From: RGIG3013 sp045538935
Lineage (GTDB): Bacteria; Bacillota; Clostridia; Oscillospirales; Acutalibacteraceae
DNA: 61,726 bases
Direction: 5' to 3'
Assembly (NCBI GenBank): GCA_045538935.1
Contig: JAZQEI010000018.1
Location: 1 to 61,726, forward strand
A model generated the notes under the pieces. The model made no database searches. It worked only from the letters and a program-made list of their open reading frames with translations, and was not told the origin of the DNA. The position numbers were made by a program, and so were the translations under genes. Position 1 is the first letter of the stretch, and the number at the start of each line of letters is the position of its first letter. Below are positions 43,979-52,239 of the stretch, in pieces.

Positions 43979-45265
43979 TTATAATGCTTTTTTTCGCACA
44001 ACCGGATCAGGTTTTGTAACCCTTTTAATATCGGCGCCAAGATTTGTTAGTTTTTCAACTATATTTTCATATCCGCGCTCAATATATTCTATATTATCTA
44101 TTTCGGTAACACCGTTTGCAACTAAACCTGCAATTATCATAGCGGCACCCGCACGAAGATCGTTTGCCTTTACGGGTGCTGCACTAAGCGAGCTAACACC
44201 TGTAATTACTGCCACCTTACCATCAACCTGAATGTTAGCACCCATCATGGTAAGCTGATCTACATACCTAAAGCGATTATCCCAAACACCTTCGGTTACA
44301 ATGCTTGTCCCTTGTGCTAACGCTAAAAAAGCAACAAATTGTGGTTGCATATCAGTCGGGAAACCCGGATGGGGTAATGTTTTAACATTACATTTTTTGG
44401 GTCTAGACGACATTGTTACTCTAACTGCCTCGTCATACTCAGTAACTTCTACGCCCGCTTCAACCAATTTAGCTATAATCGACTCTAAATGCTTTGGTGT
44501 AACATTTTTAATAAGCACATCGCCCTTAGTTGCAGCTGCGGCTACCATATATGTTCCGGCTTCTATTTGGTCGGGTATAATGCTATAATTAACACCGTCT
44601 AAATGGCTTGTACCTCTAATTTTTATAACGTTGGTGCCTGCGCCCATTATGTTAGCACCCATAGAGTTTAAAAAGTTGGCTAAATCTACTATATGTGGCT
44701 CACGTGCGGCATTTTCTATAATGGTAAGTCCACGCACCTTTACTGCTGCCAACATAATATTAATTGTTGCACCTACCGACACAACATCTAAATAAACACT
44801 GCTACCGTTTAACTCGGTTGAGTTTATATTAACCATACCGTTATCAAAGGTAACATCTGCACCCAAAGCTTCAAAACCCTTTATGTGTTGGTCAATTGGT
44901 CTTACGCCAAAATCGCAACCGCCCGGAGGGGCTACAACAGCACGCGAAAATCTGCCGAGTAGTGCACCCATAAAATAACTCGACGCACGCATACCCTCGG
45001 CCATTTCTTTAGATACAACGTAAGAATGAATGGGTCTTGGGTCTATCTCGACAGTAGATTTATTTATTAATTTAACCGATGCGCCAAGTTCCTTTAAAAC
45101 CTTTAAAACCTTGCTAACATCAGAAATATCAGGTAAATTTTCTATGCGGCAAACACCATCACTTAAAACAACTGCGGGTAAAACAGCAACAGCGGCATTT
45201 TTTGCACCGCTGATAGTTACACTGCCATTAAGTTGTTTGCCACCATTAACAGAAATTATTTCCAA
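43979..45265 (-). CDS. murA: UDP-N-acetylglucosamine 1-carboxyvinyltransferase
   Basis: A 428-residue enzyme for the first committed step of peptidoglycan synthesis. Begins EIISVNGGKQLNGSVTISGAK; the catalytic Cys is about residue 117 in APPGGCDFGVRPID, so fosfomycin sensitivity would be expected. A late KANDLRAGAAMIIAGL is conserved. TTG 45265 is favoured as start by AGGGAG upstream and by family alignment; GTG 45274 is the alternative. Confidence 0.95.
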   Translation of the reverse strand: MEIISVNGGKQLNGSVTISGAKNAAVAVLPAVVLSDGVCRIENLPDISDVSKVLKVLKELGASVKLINKSTVEIDPRPIHSYVVSKEMAEGMRASSYFMGALLGRFSRAVVAPPGGCDFGVRPIDQHIKGFEALGADVTFDNGMVNINSTELNGSSVYLDVVSVGATINIMLAAVKVRGLTIIENAAREPHIVDLANFLNSMGANIMGAGTNVIKIRGTSHLDGVNYSIIPDQIEAGTYMVAAAATKGDVLIKNVTPKHLESIIAKLVEAGVEVTEYDEAVRVTMSSRPKKCNVKTLPHPGFPTDMQPQFVAFLALAQGTSIVTEGVWDNRFRYVDQLTMMGANIQVDGKVAVITGVSSLSAAPVKANDLRAGAAMIIAGLVANGVTEIDNIEYIERGYENIVEKLTNLGADIKRVTKPDPVVRKKAL

Positions 45266-45367
45266 AATCGGCACTCCCTAAGTTCACTTATTTTCTTCGA
45301 AATTAGTATTGCCAAAGAATTATTTTTAAGAAATTAATAAATACTGAAAAATATTCATCTGTAGGAT

Positions 45368-45396
45368 ATTATATACAATACAATATACTTTGTCAA
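45368..45396 (-). promoter_or_regulatory. Promoter of murA
   Basis: On the minus strand perfect TTGACA (45391-45396), 17-base spacer, perfect TATAAT (45368-45373), in the 329-base divergent gap to rsmD. Apart from the two promoters nothing else is seen in the gap. Confidence 0.85.
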
Positions 45397-45533
45397 ATTT
45401 ATTTTTGCTTTTTCACCAAATTACAGACACTAAAACTTAGCATGTCACAACATATAGTTGTTTTTTATAACTTTTACTTAAATAAAAAATCTGACAAAAT
45501 TTGATGTTTTTTAATTTTAAAAACAAATTTATA

Positions 45534-45563
45534 TTGACAAAACATACTATTTGGTGAGATAAT
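45534..45563 (+). promoter_or_regulatory. Promoter of the rsmD-coaD operon
   Basis: TTGACA (45534-45539), 18-base spacer, GATAAT (45558-45563), 31 bases before the rsmD ATG. Confidence 0.75.
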
Positions 45564-45594
45564 AATTTAGAATAGAATCAGAATGGAGATTTTA

Positions 45595-46140
45595 ATGAGA
45601 GTTATTACAGGCATAGCCAGAGGAAAACGCCTGCTCTCCCCTGAAGGCTACGATATTCGCCCTACATCAGATAAAGTTAAAGAGTCGGTATTTAGCGCTA
45701 TTCAGTTTGATATTGAAGGTGCAAAAGTGCTTGACCTTTTTGCAGGCTCGGGCCAACTTGGAATAGAAGCATTAAGCCGCGGAGCACAAAATGCCGTGTT
45801 TGTAGATAAATCTAATGCGGCCATAAGCGTTGTAAAGCAAAACGTTGCATCAACCGGTTTTGAAAGCAGCTCTACAATCGTATCGGCCGATTACTCGACC
45901 TTTTTAGCGCGCAACAATACAAAGTTTGATATTGCTTTTTTAGATCCACCTTATCAACTTGGCATATTAAGCGACGCACTAACTAAGGTAGCTAGCACTA
46001 TGAACCCTAACGGCATTATTGTTTGCGAACATCCGTTAGATGTGGTTTTAGAAGAAAACATAGGTCAGTTTAGTTTATACAGAAAATACAAATACAGCAA
46101 AATTTGTGTTTCTATATTTAAGGCAAAGGAGTTGGACTGA
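45595..46140 (+). CDS. rsmD: 16S rRNA (guanine(966)-N(2))-methyltransferase RsmD
   Basis: A 181-residue SAM enzyme: RVITGIARGKRLLSPEG, then RPTSDKVKESVFSAIQ, SAM motif VLDLFAGSGQLGIEALSRGA and catalytic DPPY in AFLDPPYQLG. ATG 45595 is chosen because GGAG lies just upstream, which excludes the ATG at 45583. coaD follows after 2 bases. Confidence 0.95.
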   Translation: MRVITGIARGKRLLSPEGYDIRPTSDKVKESVFSAIQFDIEGAKVLDLFAGSGQLGIEALSRGAQNAVFVDKSNAAISVVKQNVASTGFESSSTIVSADYSTFLARNNTKFDIAFLDPPYQLGILSDALTKVASTMNPNGIIVCEHPLDVVLEENIGQFSLYRKYKYSKICVSIFKAKELD

Positions 46141-46142
46141 TA

Positions 46143-46631
46143 ATGGATCATATTGCAGTATACCCCGGTAGCTTTGATCCGATAACAAACGGCCATCTCG
46201 ATATCATAAAGCGTGCCGCAAAGCTTTACGATAAGCTTATAATTGTTGCAATGACCAATAGCAAAAAGCAGTACACATTTTCGGTTGAAGAACGAATAGA
46301 TATGCTTAAAAAATCCACCGCAGATATACCAAATGTAACAGTAGATTATTATGGTGGACTTTTGGCAGATTATACTGAGCAAAAAAATGCTCACGTAATT
46401 ATTAAAGGACTTAGAGCTATGTCAGATTTTGAATACGAATTTCAGATGGCTCTGGCCAATAAAAAAATGAATCCTAATGTTGAAACCATGTTTTTGACAA
46501 CAAGTGCCGAAAATATGTTTTTAAGCTCTAGCATGGTAAAACAAATTGCCAGTATGGGTGGAAATATTTCGGGTTTTGTTCCCGATGCAATTTTAAATAA
46601 AATTACCCTAAGATTAAATCAGAAAGGATGA
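46143..46631 (+). CDS. coaD: Phosphopantetheine adenylyltransferase
   Basis: A 162-residue enzyme of coenzyme A synthesis. The HxGH-type motif appears as TNGHLDI after AVYPGSFDPI, and the C-terminal motif as FLSSSMVKQIA. rsmD-coaD is a common Firmicute pair. Confidence 0.97.
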   Translation: MDHIAVYPGSFDPITNGHLDIIKRAAKLYDKLIIVAMTNSKKQYTFSVEERIDMLKKSTADIPNVTVDYYGGLLADYTEQKNAHVIIKGLRAMSDFEYEFQMALANKKMNPNVETMFLTTSAENMFLSSSMVKQIASMGGNISGFVPDAILNKITLRLNQKG

Positions 46632-46638
46632 CATTATA

Positions 46639-47106
46639 ATGGCAAACACAATTGAAGAATTACTAGAACAGTTTGATGAGGTTTTAGACAGCGGTATAAA
46701 GGTGCCCGGTAAGCGTACAATAGTTGACGTTGAGGCTATCCGTGCAATTATAGACGATATTCGTCTTAATATGCCCGCAGAAATTAAACAGGCACGCGGC
46801 ATAGTTGCCGACAGAGCCGACATTATTACAAACGCAAGGCGCGAGGCCGACGGAATTATACGTTCTGCTGAAGAAAAAGCCAAGGCAATGGTAGCACAAG
46901 AAGAAATCACAAAGTTAGCTCAAGAAAAAGCAACCGAGATTTTATCTAATGCTCAAACCAAGAGCCGTGAAATGCGCAAGGCAGCACAAGACTTTGTAGA
47001 CGAGCTTATGCATCGTGCGGACGAAGGTCTTACCGCAAACCTAGCCGAAGTTCGCAAAACTAGAGCTGCTTTAAAACAGCAGATTCCGCAAGCTAAAAAC
47101 GACTAA
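46639..47106 (+). CDS. Coiled-coil protein, ATP-synthase-B/E-like
   Basis: A 155-residue soluble, Ala/Glu/Lys/Arg-rich protein predicted almost wholly helical from residue 45 onward (RGIVADRADIITNARREADG, EEKAKAMVAQEEITKLAQEK). The N terminus NTIEELLEQFDEVLD is acidic. Such proteins are often labelled ATPase from weak likeness to V/F-type stalk subunits; no catalytic motif is present. It often follows coaD in Clostridia. The function is unknown, possibly a DivIVA-like scaffold. Confidence 0.75.
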   Translation: MANTIEELLEQFDEVLDSGIKVPGKRTIVDVEAIRAIIDDIRLNMPAEIKQARGIVADRADIITNARREADGIIRSAEEKAKAMVAQEEITKLAQEKATEILSNAQTKSREMRKAAQDFVDELMHRADEGLTANLAEVRKTRAALKQQIPQAKND

Positions 47107-47116
47107 TTATTTTAGT

Positions 47117-47150
47117 TTTAAGCGCTCGATAATTCGGGCGCTTTTATTTT
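47117..47150 (+). terminator. Terminator after the coiled-coil gene
   Basis: AAGCGC and GCGCTT, extended by a CG-rich inner region, are followed by TTATTTT. Confidence 0.65.
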
Positions 47151-47192
47151 CTGTTAAAACCCACATTGTCGTTTTTTATCAATTTAAATTTC

Positions 47193-47221
47193 TTGACCTT
47201 ATGGGTAATTTGTGTTATTAT
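47193..47221 (+). promoter_or_regulatory. Promoter of smpB-ssrA
   Basis: TTGACC (47193-47198), 17-base spacer, TATTAT (47216-47221), 32 bases before the smpB ATG. Confidence 0.75.
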
Positions 47222-47253
47222 CTTTTCTACTGTTATAAAAGAGAGGTGAGATT

Positions 47254-47715
47254 ATGCAAACAAACACAAAAACAATAACTACAAATAAAAAAGCATTCCA
47301 TGAATATTTTGTTGTTGAAAGTTTTGAGGCAGGAATCTCACTTGCCGGTACCGAGGTTAAATCTTTAAGAAAAGGTAATGTTAACCTTAAAGATGCTTGG
47401 TGCAGTATTGAAAACGGCGAAATGTTTGTAAAGCAAATGCACATAAGCCCATATGAGCAAGGCAATATATTTAATAAAGACCCTATGCGAGTTAGAAAGG
47501 TTCTTATGCACAAGCGTGAAATCATGCGTCTGCTTGGCCTTACAAAACAGCAAGGTCTTACTATTATACCGTTGTCGCTGTATTTTAAGGGCTCACTGGT
47601 AAAACTACAAATAGGCCTTTGCAAAGGTAAAAAGCTTTACGACAAGCGCGCGGTAGCTGCCGAACGGTCAGCAAATCGCACAATTGAACGCGCTATAAAA
47701 GAGCGTAATCAATAA
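47254..47715 (+). CDS. smpB: SsrA-binding protein SmpB
   Basis: A 153-residue trans-translation factor that carries tmRNA to stalled ribosomes. It has KAFHEYFVVESFEAGISLAG, GTEVKSLRKGNVNLKDAW and the C-terminal KGKKLYDKR followed by a basic tail. It lies 10 bases before the tmRNA gene and probably shares its transcript. ATG 47254 follows GAGAGGTGAG. Confidence 0.97.
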   Translation: MQTNTKTITTNKKAFHEYFVVESFEAGISLAGTEVKSLRKGNVNLKDAWCSIENGEMFVKQMHISPYEQGNIFNKDPMRVRKVLMHKREIMRLLGLTKQQGLTIIPLSLYFKGSLVKLQIGLCKGKKLYDKRAVAAERSANRTIERAIKERNQ

Positions 47716-47725
47716 ACAAATATAT

Positions 47726-48074
47726 GGGGGCGTAAAGGTTTCGACAGGGATTTTGAACTTTTGGAAGCGAGTAGCGGTGCGGAACCGCTTTAAAATCCGT
47801 ATTTTTAAAAAATAAACGACAACAATAAAGTTGCCTTAGCAGCCTAATTTGGCTGCCGTCCGACCTTAGAGTACTGCGGCTGAGCGAGGGCGTCGATTAG
47901 CAGTGAACATGAACTAGCATATTCCCCTTATGCTTGTCAGGAACTTAAAGGGATACCGATTTTAACGTTTGTTAGTTAGCGTTATCGTTCGGGAATTTTA
48001 AAAACTAACTGCACTCGGAGATGCCGAAAGGAATAGGTTTTTGGACAGGGGTTCAATTCCCCTCGCCTCCACCA
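47726..48074 (+). ncRNA. ssrA: tmRNA
   Basis: The 5' end GGGGGCG pairs with CGCCTCC before the encoded ACCA, making the tRNA-like acceptor stem; TTCGACAGGG and GGTTCAATTCCCC give the D- and T-like parts. The tag frame reads NDNNKVALAA then TAA (about 47815-47847). The triplet before the tag is ATA, where GCN is usual. The 3' end is intact and borders the prophage. Confidence 0.95.
48030..48074 (+). other. Likely prophage attachment region in the ssrA 3' end
   Basis: Host-type sequence ends with the ssrA 3' end and GC-rich phage genes on the opposite strand begin within 400 bases. Tyrosine integrases often use this part of ssrA. The other att copy and the integrase are not in the window, so the core cannot be set. 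Confidence 0.45.
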
Positions 48075-48095
48075 TAACGCACACATACGAACCCG

Positions 48096-48115
48096 CACCG
48101 CTTACAATAGCGGTG
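48096..48115. other. Stem-loop just after ssrA
   Basis: CACCGCT and AGCGGTG pair around TACAAT. Outer ACACAT and ATGTGT can extend it imperfectly. There is no T tract. A near copy of the stem (52146-52167) occurs in the retroelement. Confidence 0.5.
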
Positions 48116-48153
48116 TGGCGTAATGTGTTTGCAATAAGCATATCAACCCAATA

Positions 48154-48192
48154 AAAAACGCCCAGGGGCACATAGGCTCCTGGGCGTTTTTG
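48154..48192. terminator. Strong bidirectional terminator at the phage-host border
   Basis: AAAAACGCCCAGG and CCTGGGCGTTTTT form a 13-bp stem flanked by A and T runs. It can stop ssrA transcripts as well as phage lysis transcripts. Confidence 0.9.
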
Positions 48193-48227
48193 TCTTTCTC
48201 TCGTGCGTGTGCGTGTATAGCGTGCAG

Positions 48228-48434
48228 TTAGGCGGTTAGGCGGTAAAATTACCCTCAAAGCCTCCTATTTCATTCTTTATAGTAAAAAATGTTAGAATGT
48301 TAGAAAGCACAATAAACCTTGTTATAGCTTGGTTTTTCCGTAAAACAAACCGCCTAACAATTCACGCCGCAAAATGTTAGAATGTTTCTAACAATTTTAC
48401 GCATAAAACATTTTGCACCGCACATTTGTTAGAG
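48228..48434. repeat. Cluster of TGTTAGAA and GTTAGGCGGT repeats
   Basis: This 200-base gene-free stretch has tandem TGTTAGAA twice (48290-48305), again at 48375-48382 as half of a palindrome GTTAGAA-TGT-TTCTAAC (48376-48392), and TTGTTAGAG near 48427. GTTAGGCGGT occurs near 48230 and as ACCGCCTAAC near 48348. They may be binding sites for a phage regulator or integration proteins. Confidence 0.55.
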
Positions 48435-48438
48435 GGTT

Positions 48439-48657
48439 TTAGCCCTCTGTGTCGGTGTCATTTTTGCCGGCGTTGCTGGCATCCACCAAGCCCTCACCAA
48501 CAATGTAAGCCACCACAGCTGCACCGGCCATAATGATGCCGGCCACCTGCGTTGCCACATTATCGGCAACACCAAAGGCAAGCAGAGTGGGAGTAACAAA
48601 GCCCACAACGGCTGCCCAAAACTTTCTGCTGGTCAATTTCTGTTTCCAATTCTTCAT
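48439..48657 (-). CDS. Phage holin
   Basis: A 72-residue protein with a basic N terminus (KNWKQKLTSRKFW), two spans (about 13-30 and 35-55) and an acidic tail. It fits small Gram-positive phage holins. It follows the endolysin gene and would open the membrane at lysis. GGAGG precedes its ATG. Confidence 0.82.
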   Translation of the reverse strand: MKNWKQKLTSRKFWAAVVGFVTPTLLAFGVADNVATQVAGIIMAGAAVVAYIVGEGLVDASNAGKNDTDTEG

Positions 48658-48672
48658 AGCTGAAAACCTCCG

Positions 48673-49761
48673 TTAAATTTTATGTACATCGGATGCGTTC
48701 ACACGCCCCGTATATACCTTTTTGGTCTTTTCGGTGCTTACGAGCAAGATCTTACCACCCTGCTCAACGCCACGCACATAAAGCGTGGCCGTGGGCACCC
48801 AGGATGCCATTTTGCTGCCGTTTGCAAAGGTTTTTACACCGGCGTTGCACTTTACCTTATCGCCCTCGGAAAACGCCACAGCGGGCTTTTCTGCGGGTGC
48901 AGGGGCGGCGTTTGCGTTCACGGTGATAAAAGCATCATACCCGGCGGCCTTGATCTTGTTACGCATATTGGTTGCATTGCCTTTAACCTTGTAGGCACCA
49001 ACCTGTACCTTGTAGAGCCCGCCCACCTGCACAATGTAGGTGGCAAAGCCCTTGGCCTTTAATTCGGCTGCAAGTGCATCCGCATTGGGCTTTTTAGCAA
49101 AGGCACCGGTTTGCACTCTGTAAAGGGCATCCGTGCTCTCTGCCGGAGTTTCGGTAACACCCTGGATCTGCTTGAGGTACTTTTCAACCTTTGCCTTGAA
49201 AGCATCCCAATGCGGGAGGATATATGCCGGGCAATACTTTTTGCTGTACCAACGCTGGTGGGTGGTCAGCTTGTCAATGCCCAGGCCGTGGCGGTTGAGC
49301 AGAATAGCAGCCAACAGGGCACCTCTGTCCTCGGCGGCAAGGTCTGCGGCGCTACCGCTGCCATCCATAATGATCTCAATGGAAAGCGTGGTTTCATTGC
49401 CGGGGCCTCTGCCATCGGCGGCGTGCCAGCCCACCTCATCCTCACGGAGCTGCTGCCAGCAATCCGTTTCATCAATGAAATAGTGCACACGCACATCACC
49501 CATATTGGCATTGGGCCAAACAGCACGGGCGTACTGCTCGGCATCGTTGGTACCCTTTGCCTCCTCAATATCGTTGGTGTTGTGGATCGTAACCTCCGCA
49601 ACCTTACCGGTACCGCCGGAAAGCAGGCGATCCGCTTTGTACTTATCGCCCTTTTTATATCCCTTGTAATCTTTGGGCCATACGGCACCCCAGGGGATGA
49701 TCTTTTCTTTGATAATAAGCCCGTGCTCCACACGGGTTTTGTCCGGTGTCAAAAATGCCAT
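48673..49761 (-). CDS. Endolysin: N-acetylmuramoyl-L-alanine amidase with SPOR and SH3-like domains
   Basis: A 362-residue lysin without signal peptide. An amidase_2 domain (about 1-195) has VTIHNTND, VHYFIDETDCWQQL, GWHAADGRG, LSIEIIMDG and THQRWYSKKYCP, giving the zinc His residues. A SPOR domain (about 208-285; LYRVQTGAFAKKPNADALAA and LYKVQVGAYKVKGNA) and an SH3-like end (about 300-362) bind the wall. It cleaves peptide stems from the glycan. Confidence 0.93.
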   Translation of the reverse strand: MAFLTPDKTRVEHGLIIKEKIIPWGAVWPKDYKGYKKGDKYKADRLLSGGTGKVAEVTIHNTNDIEEAKGTNDAEQYARAVWPNANMGDVRVHYFIDETDCWQQLREDEVGWHAADGRGPGNETTLSIEIIMDGSGSAADLAAEDRGALLAAILLNRHGLGIDKLTTHQRWYSKKYCPAYILPHWDAFKAKVEKYLKQIQGVTETPAESTDALYRVQTGAFAKKPNADALAAELKAKGFATYIVQVGGLYKVQVGAYKVKGNATNMRNKIKAAGYDAFITVNANAAPAPAEKPAVAFSEGDKVKCNAGVKTFANGSKMASWVPTATLYVRGVEQGGKILLVSTEKTKKVYTGRVNASDVHKI

Positions 49762-49776
49762 TGGTGGATCCTCCTT

Positions 49777-50151
49777 TTATTCTCGCCCGTGGGCTTTTTT
49801 ATTGATGTGTTTTTCTATGCGGTCAATGGCCTCCGATACAGGACCGTTGCAGCCCTGTGCCGCCAGGCCTTTAAGGCAAGCAAGCAAACCATATACCACA
49901 ACCGTTTGCTCCTCCTGGATGCCCTCGGTGTCTTTGTTGTGCATAGCCTTAACCTCTGCCATATCCTTTGCGTGTTCGGCCTTGAGATCGTCTATGTCCT
50001 TTTTGTGCTGTGCCTTAATGCTGGTAATTTCCTGGTCCTGCTCCTTTTGGTGGTTTATCCACTTAAAGAGTTTCCAGCCCAGGGTTACAAAACCAACGAG
50101 GGCAGTTAATACCGCCCCCGCTGTGATTATTGTTTGTGCATCTACATACAA
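49777..50151 (-). CDS. Phage membrane protein with coiled coil
   Basis: A 124-residue protein with one span (about 8-30, IITAGAVLTALVGFVTLGWKLF), then a charged helix with repeats (IKAQHKKDIDDLKAEHAKDM, then AEVKAMHNKD). It sits between tail and lysin genes, so a lysis-accessory role is likely but unproven. The start is TTG 50151 behind AAGGAGGG; no ATG is in frame. Confidence 0.7.
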   Translation of the reverse strand: MYVDAQTIITAGAVLTALVGFVTLGWKLFKWINHQKEQDQEITSIKAQHKKDIDDLKAEHAKDMAEVKAMHNKDTEGIQEEQTVVVYGLLACLKGLAAQGCNGPVSEAIDRIEKHINKKAHGRE

Positions 50152-50165
50152 CGCTGTGGCCCTCC

Positions 50166-50570
50166 TTACTCAACAACCTGCCAGCCAGCAGGGTAAGCCT
50201 CCGGGCTCCATACATTGTTATCAATAAGGCTTTCATATACAACGCCGTTGTACATAACCTTATCACCCTTGCTGTACCCGTTTGTGCTGTCGGGCTGTTC
50301 CCATTCGGGGATAACCGTAGGATCCGGGATGAGCACCTTTGCAAACAAGCTGGGTGCTGCTGTCGGTGTCCAGGTTTCCTGTGAGGTATGGGCCTGCAAA
50401 ACGGTGTAAAGCACCCCGTTGTACTGCACCTTTTGGCCGGCGGTGTAAGCTACACCAACCGCCCAATGGGGAAACAGAGCAACGCCGTTGAGGGCATCCT
50501 CATCCGGCAGGCTTTGGGCTGCCTTTTCAATGAGGGGGCGTAACTGCCTTGCATATTCTGTAAGTGTCAT
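50166..50570 (-). CDS. Phage protein with two CBM5/12-like carbohydrate-binding repeats
   Basis: A 134-residue protein. After a helical start (about 1-30) two repeats occur: AYTAGQKVQYNGVLYTVLQA with TWTP, and GYSKGDKVMYNGVVYESLID with VWSP. The Tyr/Trp pattern is that of chitin-binding type 3 modules. It may help the tail or lysin bind wall glycans. ATG 50570 follows GGGGGTGGAG. Confidence 0.78.
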   Translation of the reverse strand: MTLTEYARQLRPLIEKAAQSLPDEDALNGVALFPHWAVGVAYTAGQKVQYNGVLYTVLQAHTSQETWTPTAAPSLFAKVLIPDPTVIPEWEQPDSTNGYSKGDKVMYNGVVYESLIDNNVWSPEAYPAGWQVVE

Positions 50571-50960
50571 TTACTCCACCCCCAAAATAATTTTGGTTGC
50601 CTGCAATTCCTCCTGGAGCACAGCGTTTTGCTTGGTGAGGTCTGCGTTTGCCTTTTTCAAAGCGGTTACATCCTCCTCAAGGGCAACAATACGCTCGTTT
50701 TCGGTTTCCGGTTTCTTTTCCGGCACCGGAGGCTCCCAGGCCGAGGCAGTTTCAAACCACCCCTCAAAGTCGGCGGCAATTTCTGCCTCCGTGGCATTGG
50801 TACGCATATATGCCTCATCGGCCTCATAGCTTACCTCGTTGGTTTCCGGATCCACAACCTCTGCAATGTTTTTACGCATCCAGAGATCTGCATCCCCGGA
50901 GGGTAAAACCATATACTTGATGTTTTCCGGGCGTTCTGTAAAATACGCTTTTGCAATCAT
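50571..50960 (-). CDS. Phage protein with C-terminal coiled coil (XkdW-like position)
   Basis: A 129-residue protein with no clear family. The N-terminal part includes EVVDPETNEVSYEADEAYMR, and the last 45 residues form a leucine-zipper-like helix (IVALEEDVTALKKANADLTK). Its ATG overlaps the end of the reverse transcriptase gene by 4 bases, so it is cotranscribed with the retroelement. It is acidic and not Avd-like. Confidence 0.6.
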   Translation of the reverse strand: MIAKAYFTERPENIKYMVLPSGDADLWMRKNIAEVVDPETNEVSYEADEAYMRTNATEAEIAADFEGWFETASAWEPPVPEKKPETENERIVALEEDVTALKKANADLTKQNAVLQEELQATKIILGVE

Positions 50961-52066
50961 ACTGGTACCTGTCCTCTCTTTGCATTTATACTTATTACCC
51001 TTGTGGCAGCTTTGAAAACTGCCTTGAGGTGCAGGGCAAGGGCAACCCTCTGGGAGTTGGTATGTACAAAATAGCCTTTATAGGAAACGATGCGGCGGGC
51101 GTTTTGCAGATATATTGGCAAACCTGCCTGCATACGCCTCCAGGCTCGTATAAGCGCACGCCTTGCCCTTACAAAGGTGCGTGCTCTTATCGTTGTACAT
51201 TCCTTGCTTACCACAAAGCCCATCATATCCGGTGGCTCATCCGCTGTGTGCTTTATGTGGTGGTTTGGCTTGATATTCAAGCCAAGGTGCTTGAGGAGGT
51301 ACGCCTCAAATTGCTTTGCAGCAAGTTTGAGATCCCGCTTTGATGCAGAGAAAACAATCACATCATCCATAAACATAAGGATGTGTGAAATGAGCCTCTG
51401 CTTTTTGCCACGGCGTACCTTACACATTTGCTCCGAGGCGTAATGGTATGCGTAACTCATAACATAGTTACACAGCCATTGGCTTAAAAAGCTGCCTATG
51501 GAGAGCCCGTGCTCGTATGTACTGATAAGGGCACATACAAACCATATAAGCGTTGGGTTTTTATGTATATCACGCTCAAGCAATTTGCGGACCGTGCGGC
51601 AGCTTATACTTTCAAAGCAATGCCGCACATCCATTTTGTCATAATATTTAGTGCCTTTGGGATCTTTGCGGATCCATTTTTCAAGCACCTTTTTACCATA
51701 AATTTGGCCACGCTCCGGGATGCTTGCACATTGGAACACGCCAACCTTTGCCTTTAACATAGGCATAAGTGCATATACGGCTACATAGTTCATACATTGC
51801 TGCATAGCACTCTCAACACCGAGCCTGCGTTCTTTTCCGCTGCTCTTGTCTATCCGGTTACGATACTGAATAGGCGGCAGGTCAAGATCACGGCGCTTAA
51901 TACGCTCGGTGATCTCAACCGCTATACCGTGGGCACCGCCATAGCGGTTGCTCAAACGCTTAAAACCTGGGCGGTTTCGCTTTTTGGGATCCGTTATGCA
52001 CAGGTACACCCACGGCTCTATTGTATCGGGATCGGTGATGTCAACCTTTTTACAGTATGTTTTCAC
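50957..52066 (-). CDS. DGR reverse transcriptase
   Basis: A 369-residue reverse transcriptase of the diversity-generating retroelement type. The palm begins at KMDVRHCFESI (first catalytic Asp, about 146). Motif 4 is SIGSFLSQWLCNY (IGxxxSQ, about 190-196), which separates DGR enzymes from group II and retron types. The active site is FMDDVIVF (Asp 234-235). Start GTG 52066 is set by TAAGGAGGG 6 bases upstream; the GTG at 52099 lies before that site. It copies the adjacent template repeat into error-rich cDNA. Confidence 0.93.
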   Translation of the reverse strand: MKTYCKKVDITDPDTIEPWVYLCITDPKKRNRPGFKRLSNRYGGAHGIAVEITERIKRRDLDLPPIQYRNRIDKSSGKERRLGVESAMQQCMNYVAVYALMPMLKAKVGVFQCASIPERGQIYGKKVLEKWIRKDPKGTKYYDKMDVRHCFESISCRTVRKLLERDIHKNPTLIWFVCALISTYEHGLSIGSFLSQWLCNYVMSYAYHYASEQMCKVRRGKKQRLISHILMFMDDVIVFSASKRDLKLAAKQFEAYLLKHLGLNIKPNHHIKHTADEPPDMMGFVVSKECTTIRARTFVRARRALIRAWRRMQAGLPIYLQNARRIVSYKGYFVHTNSQRVALALHLKAVFKAATRVISINAKRGQVPV

Positions 52067-52145
52067 GCCATCCCTCCTTATGATCGTCTGGTTGAGCACA
52101 AAGGCTTTCGGTTTTTCTACTAACCTCCGGCGGTGGCCTCATACA

Positions 52146-52167
52146 CCACCGCTGCCGCAATAGCGGT
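52146..52167. other. Stem-loop between template repeat and RT gene
   Basis: CACCGCT and AGCGGTG pair around GCCGCAAT. It lies in the 173-base spacer after the template repeat, a region that in DGRs belongs to the template RNA and is needed for priming. The role is inferred. Confidence 0.5.
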
Positions 52168-52239
52168 GCCGGTTACATCTCAATTTTTGGCTTTTACACC
52201 AAGGAATGTACTGCGTAATAATTAAATATCTTACCAGAT

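Noticed and set aside
47998..48258. Minus-strand open frame across the tmRNA 3' end containing VEARGIEPLS
   Set aside because: This peptide is a well-known false translation opposite tRNA/tmRNA genes; ssrA fully explains the sequence.
49111..50109. 332-residue plus-strand frame opposite the endolysin, and similar long frames at 56630-57613 and 60679-61401
   Set aside because: They are antisense shadows of well-recognised minus-strand phage genes in GC-richer DNA; no ribosome site or family match.
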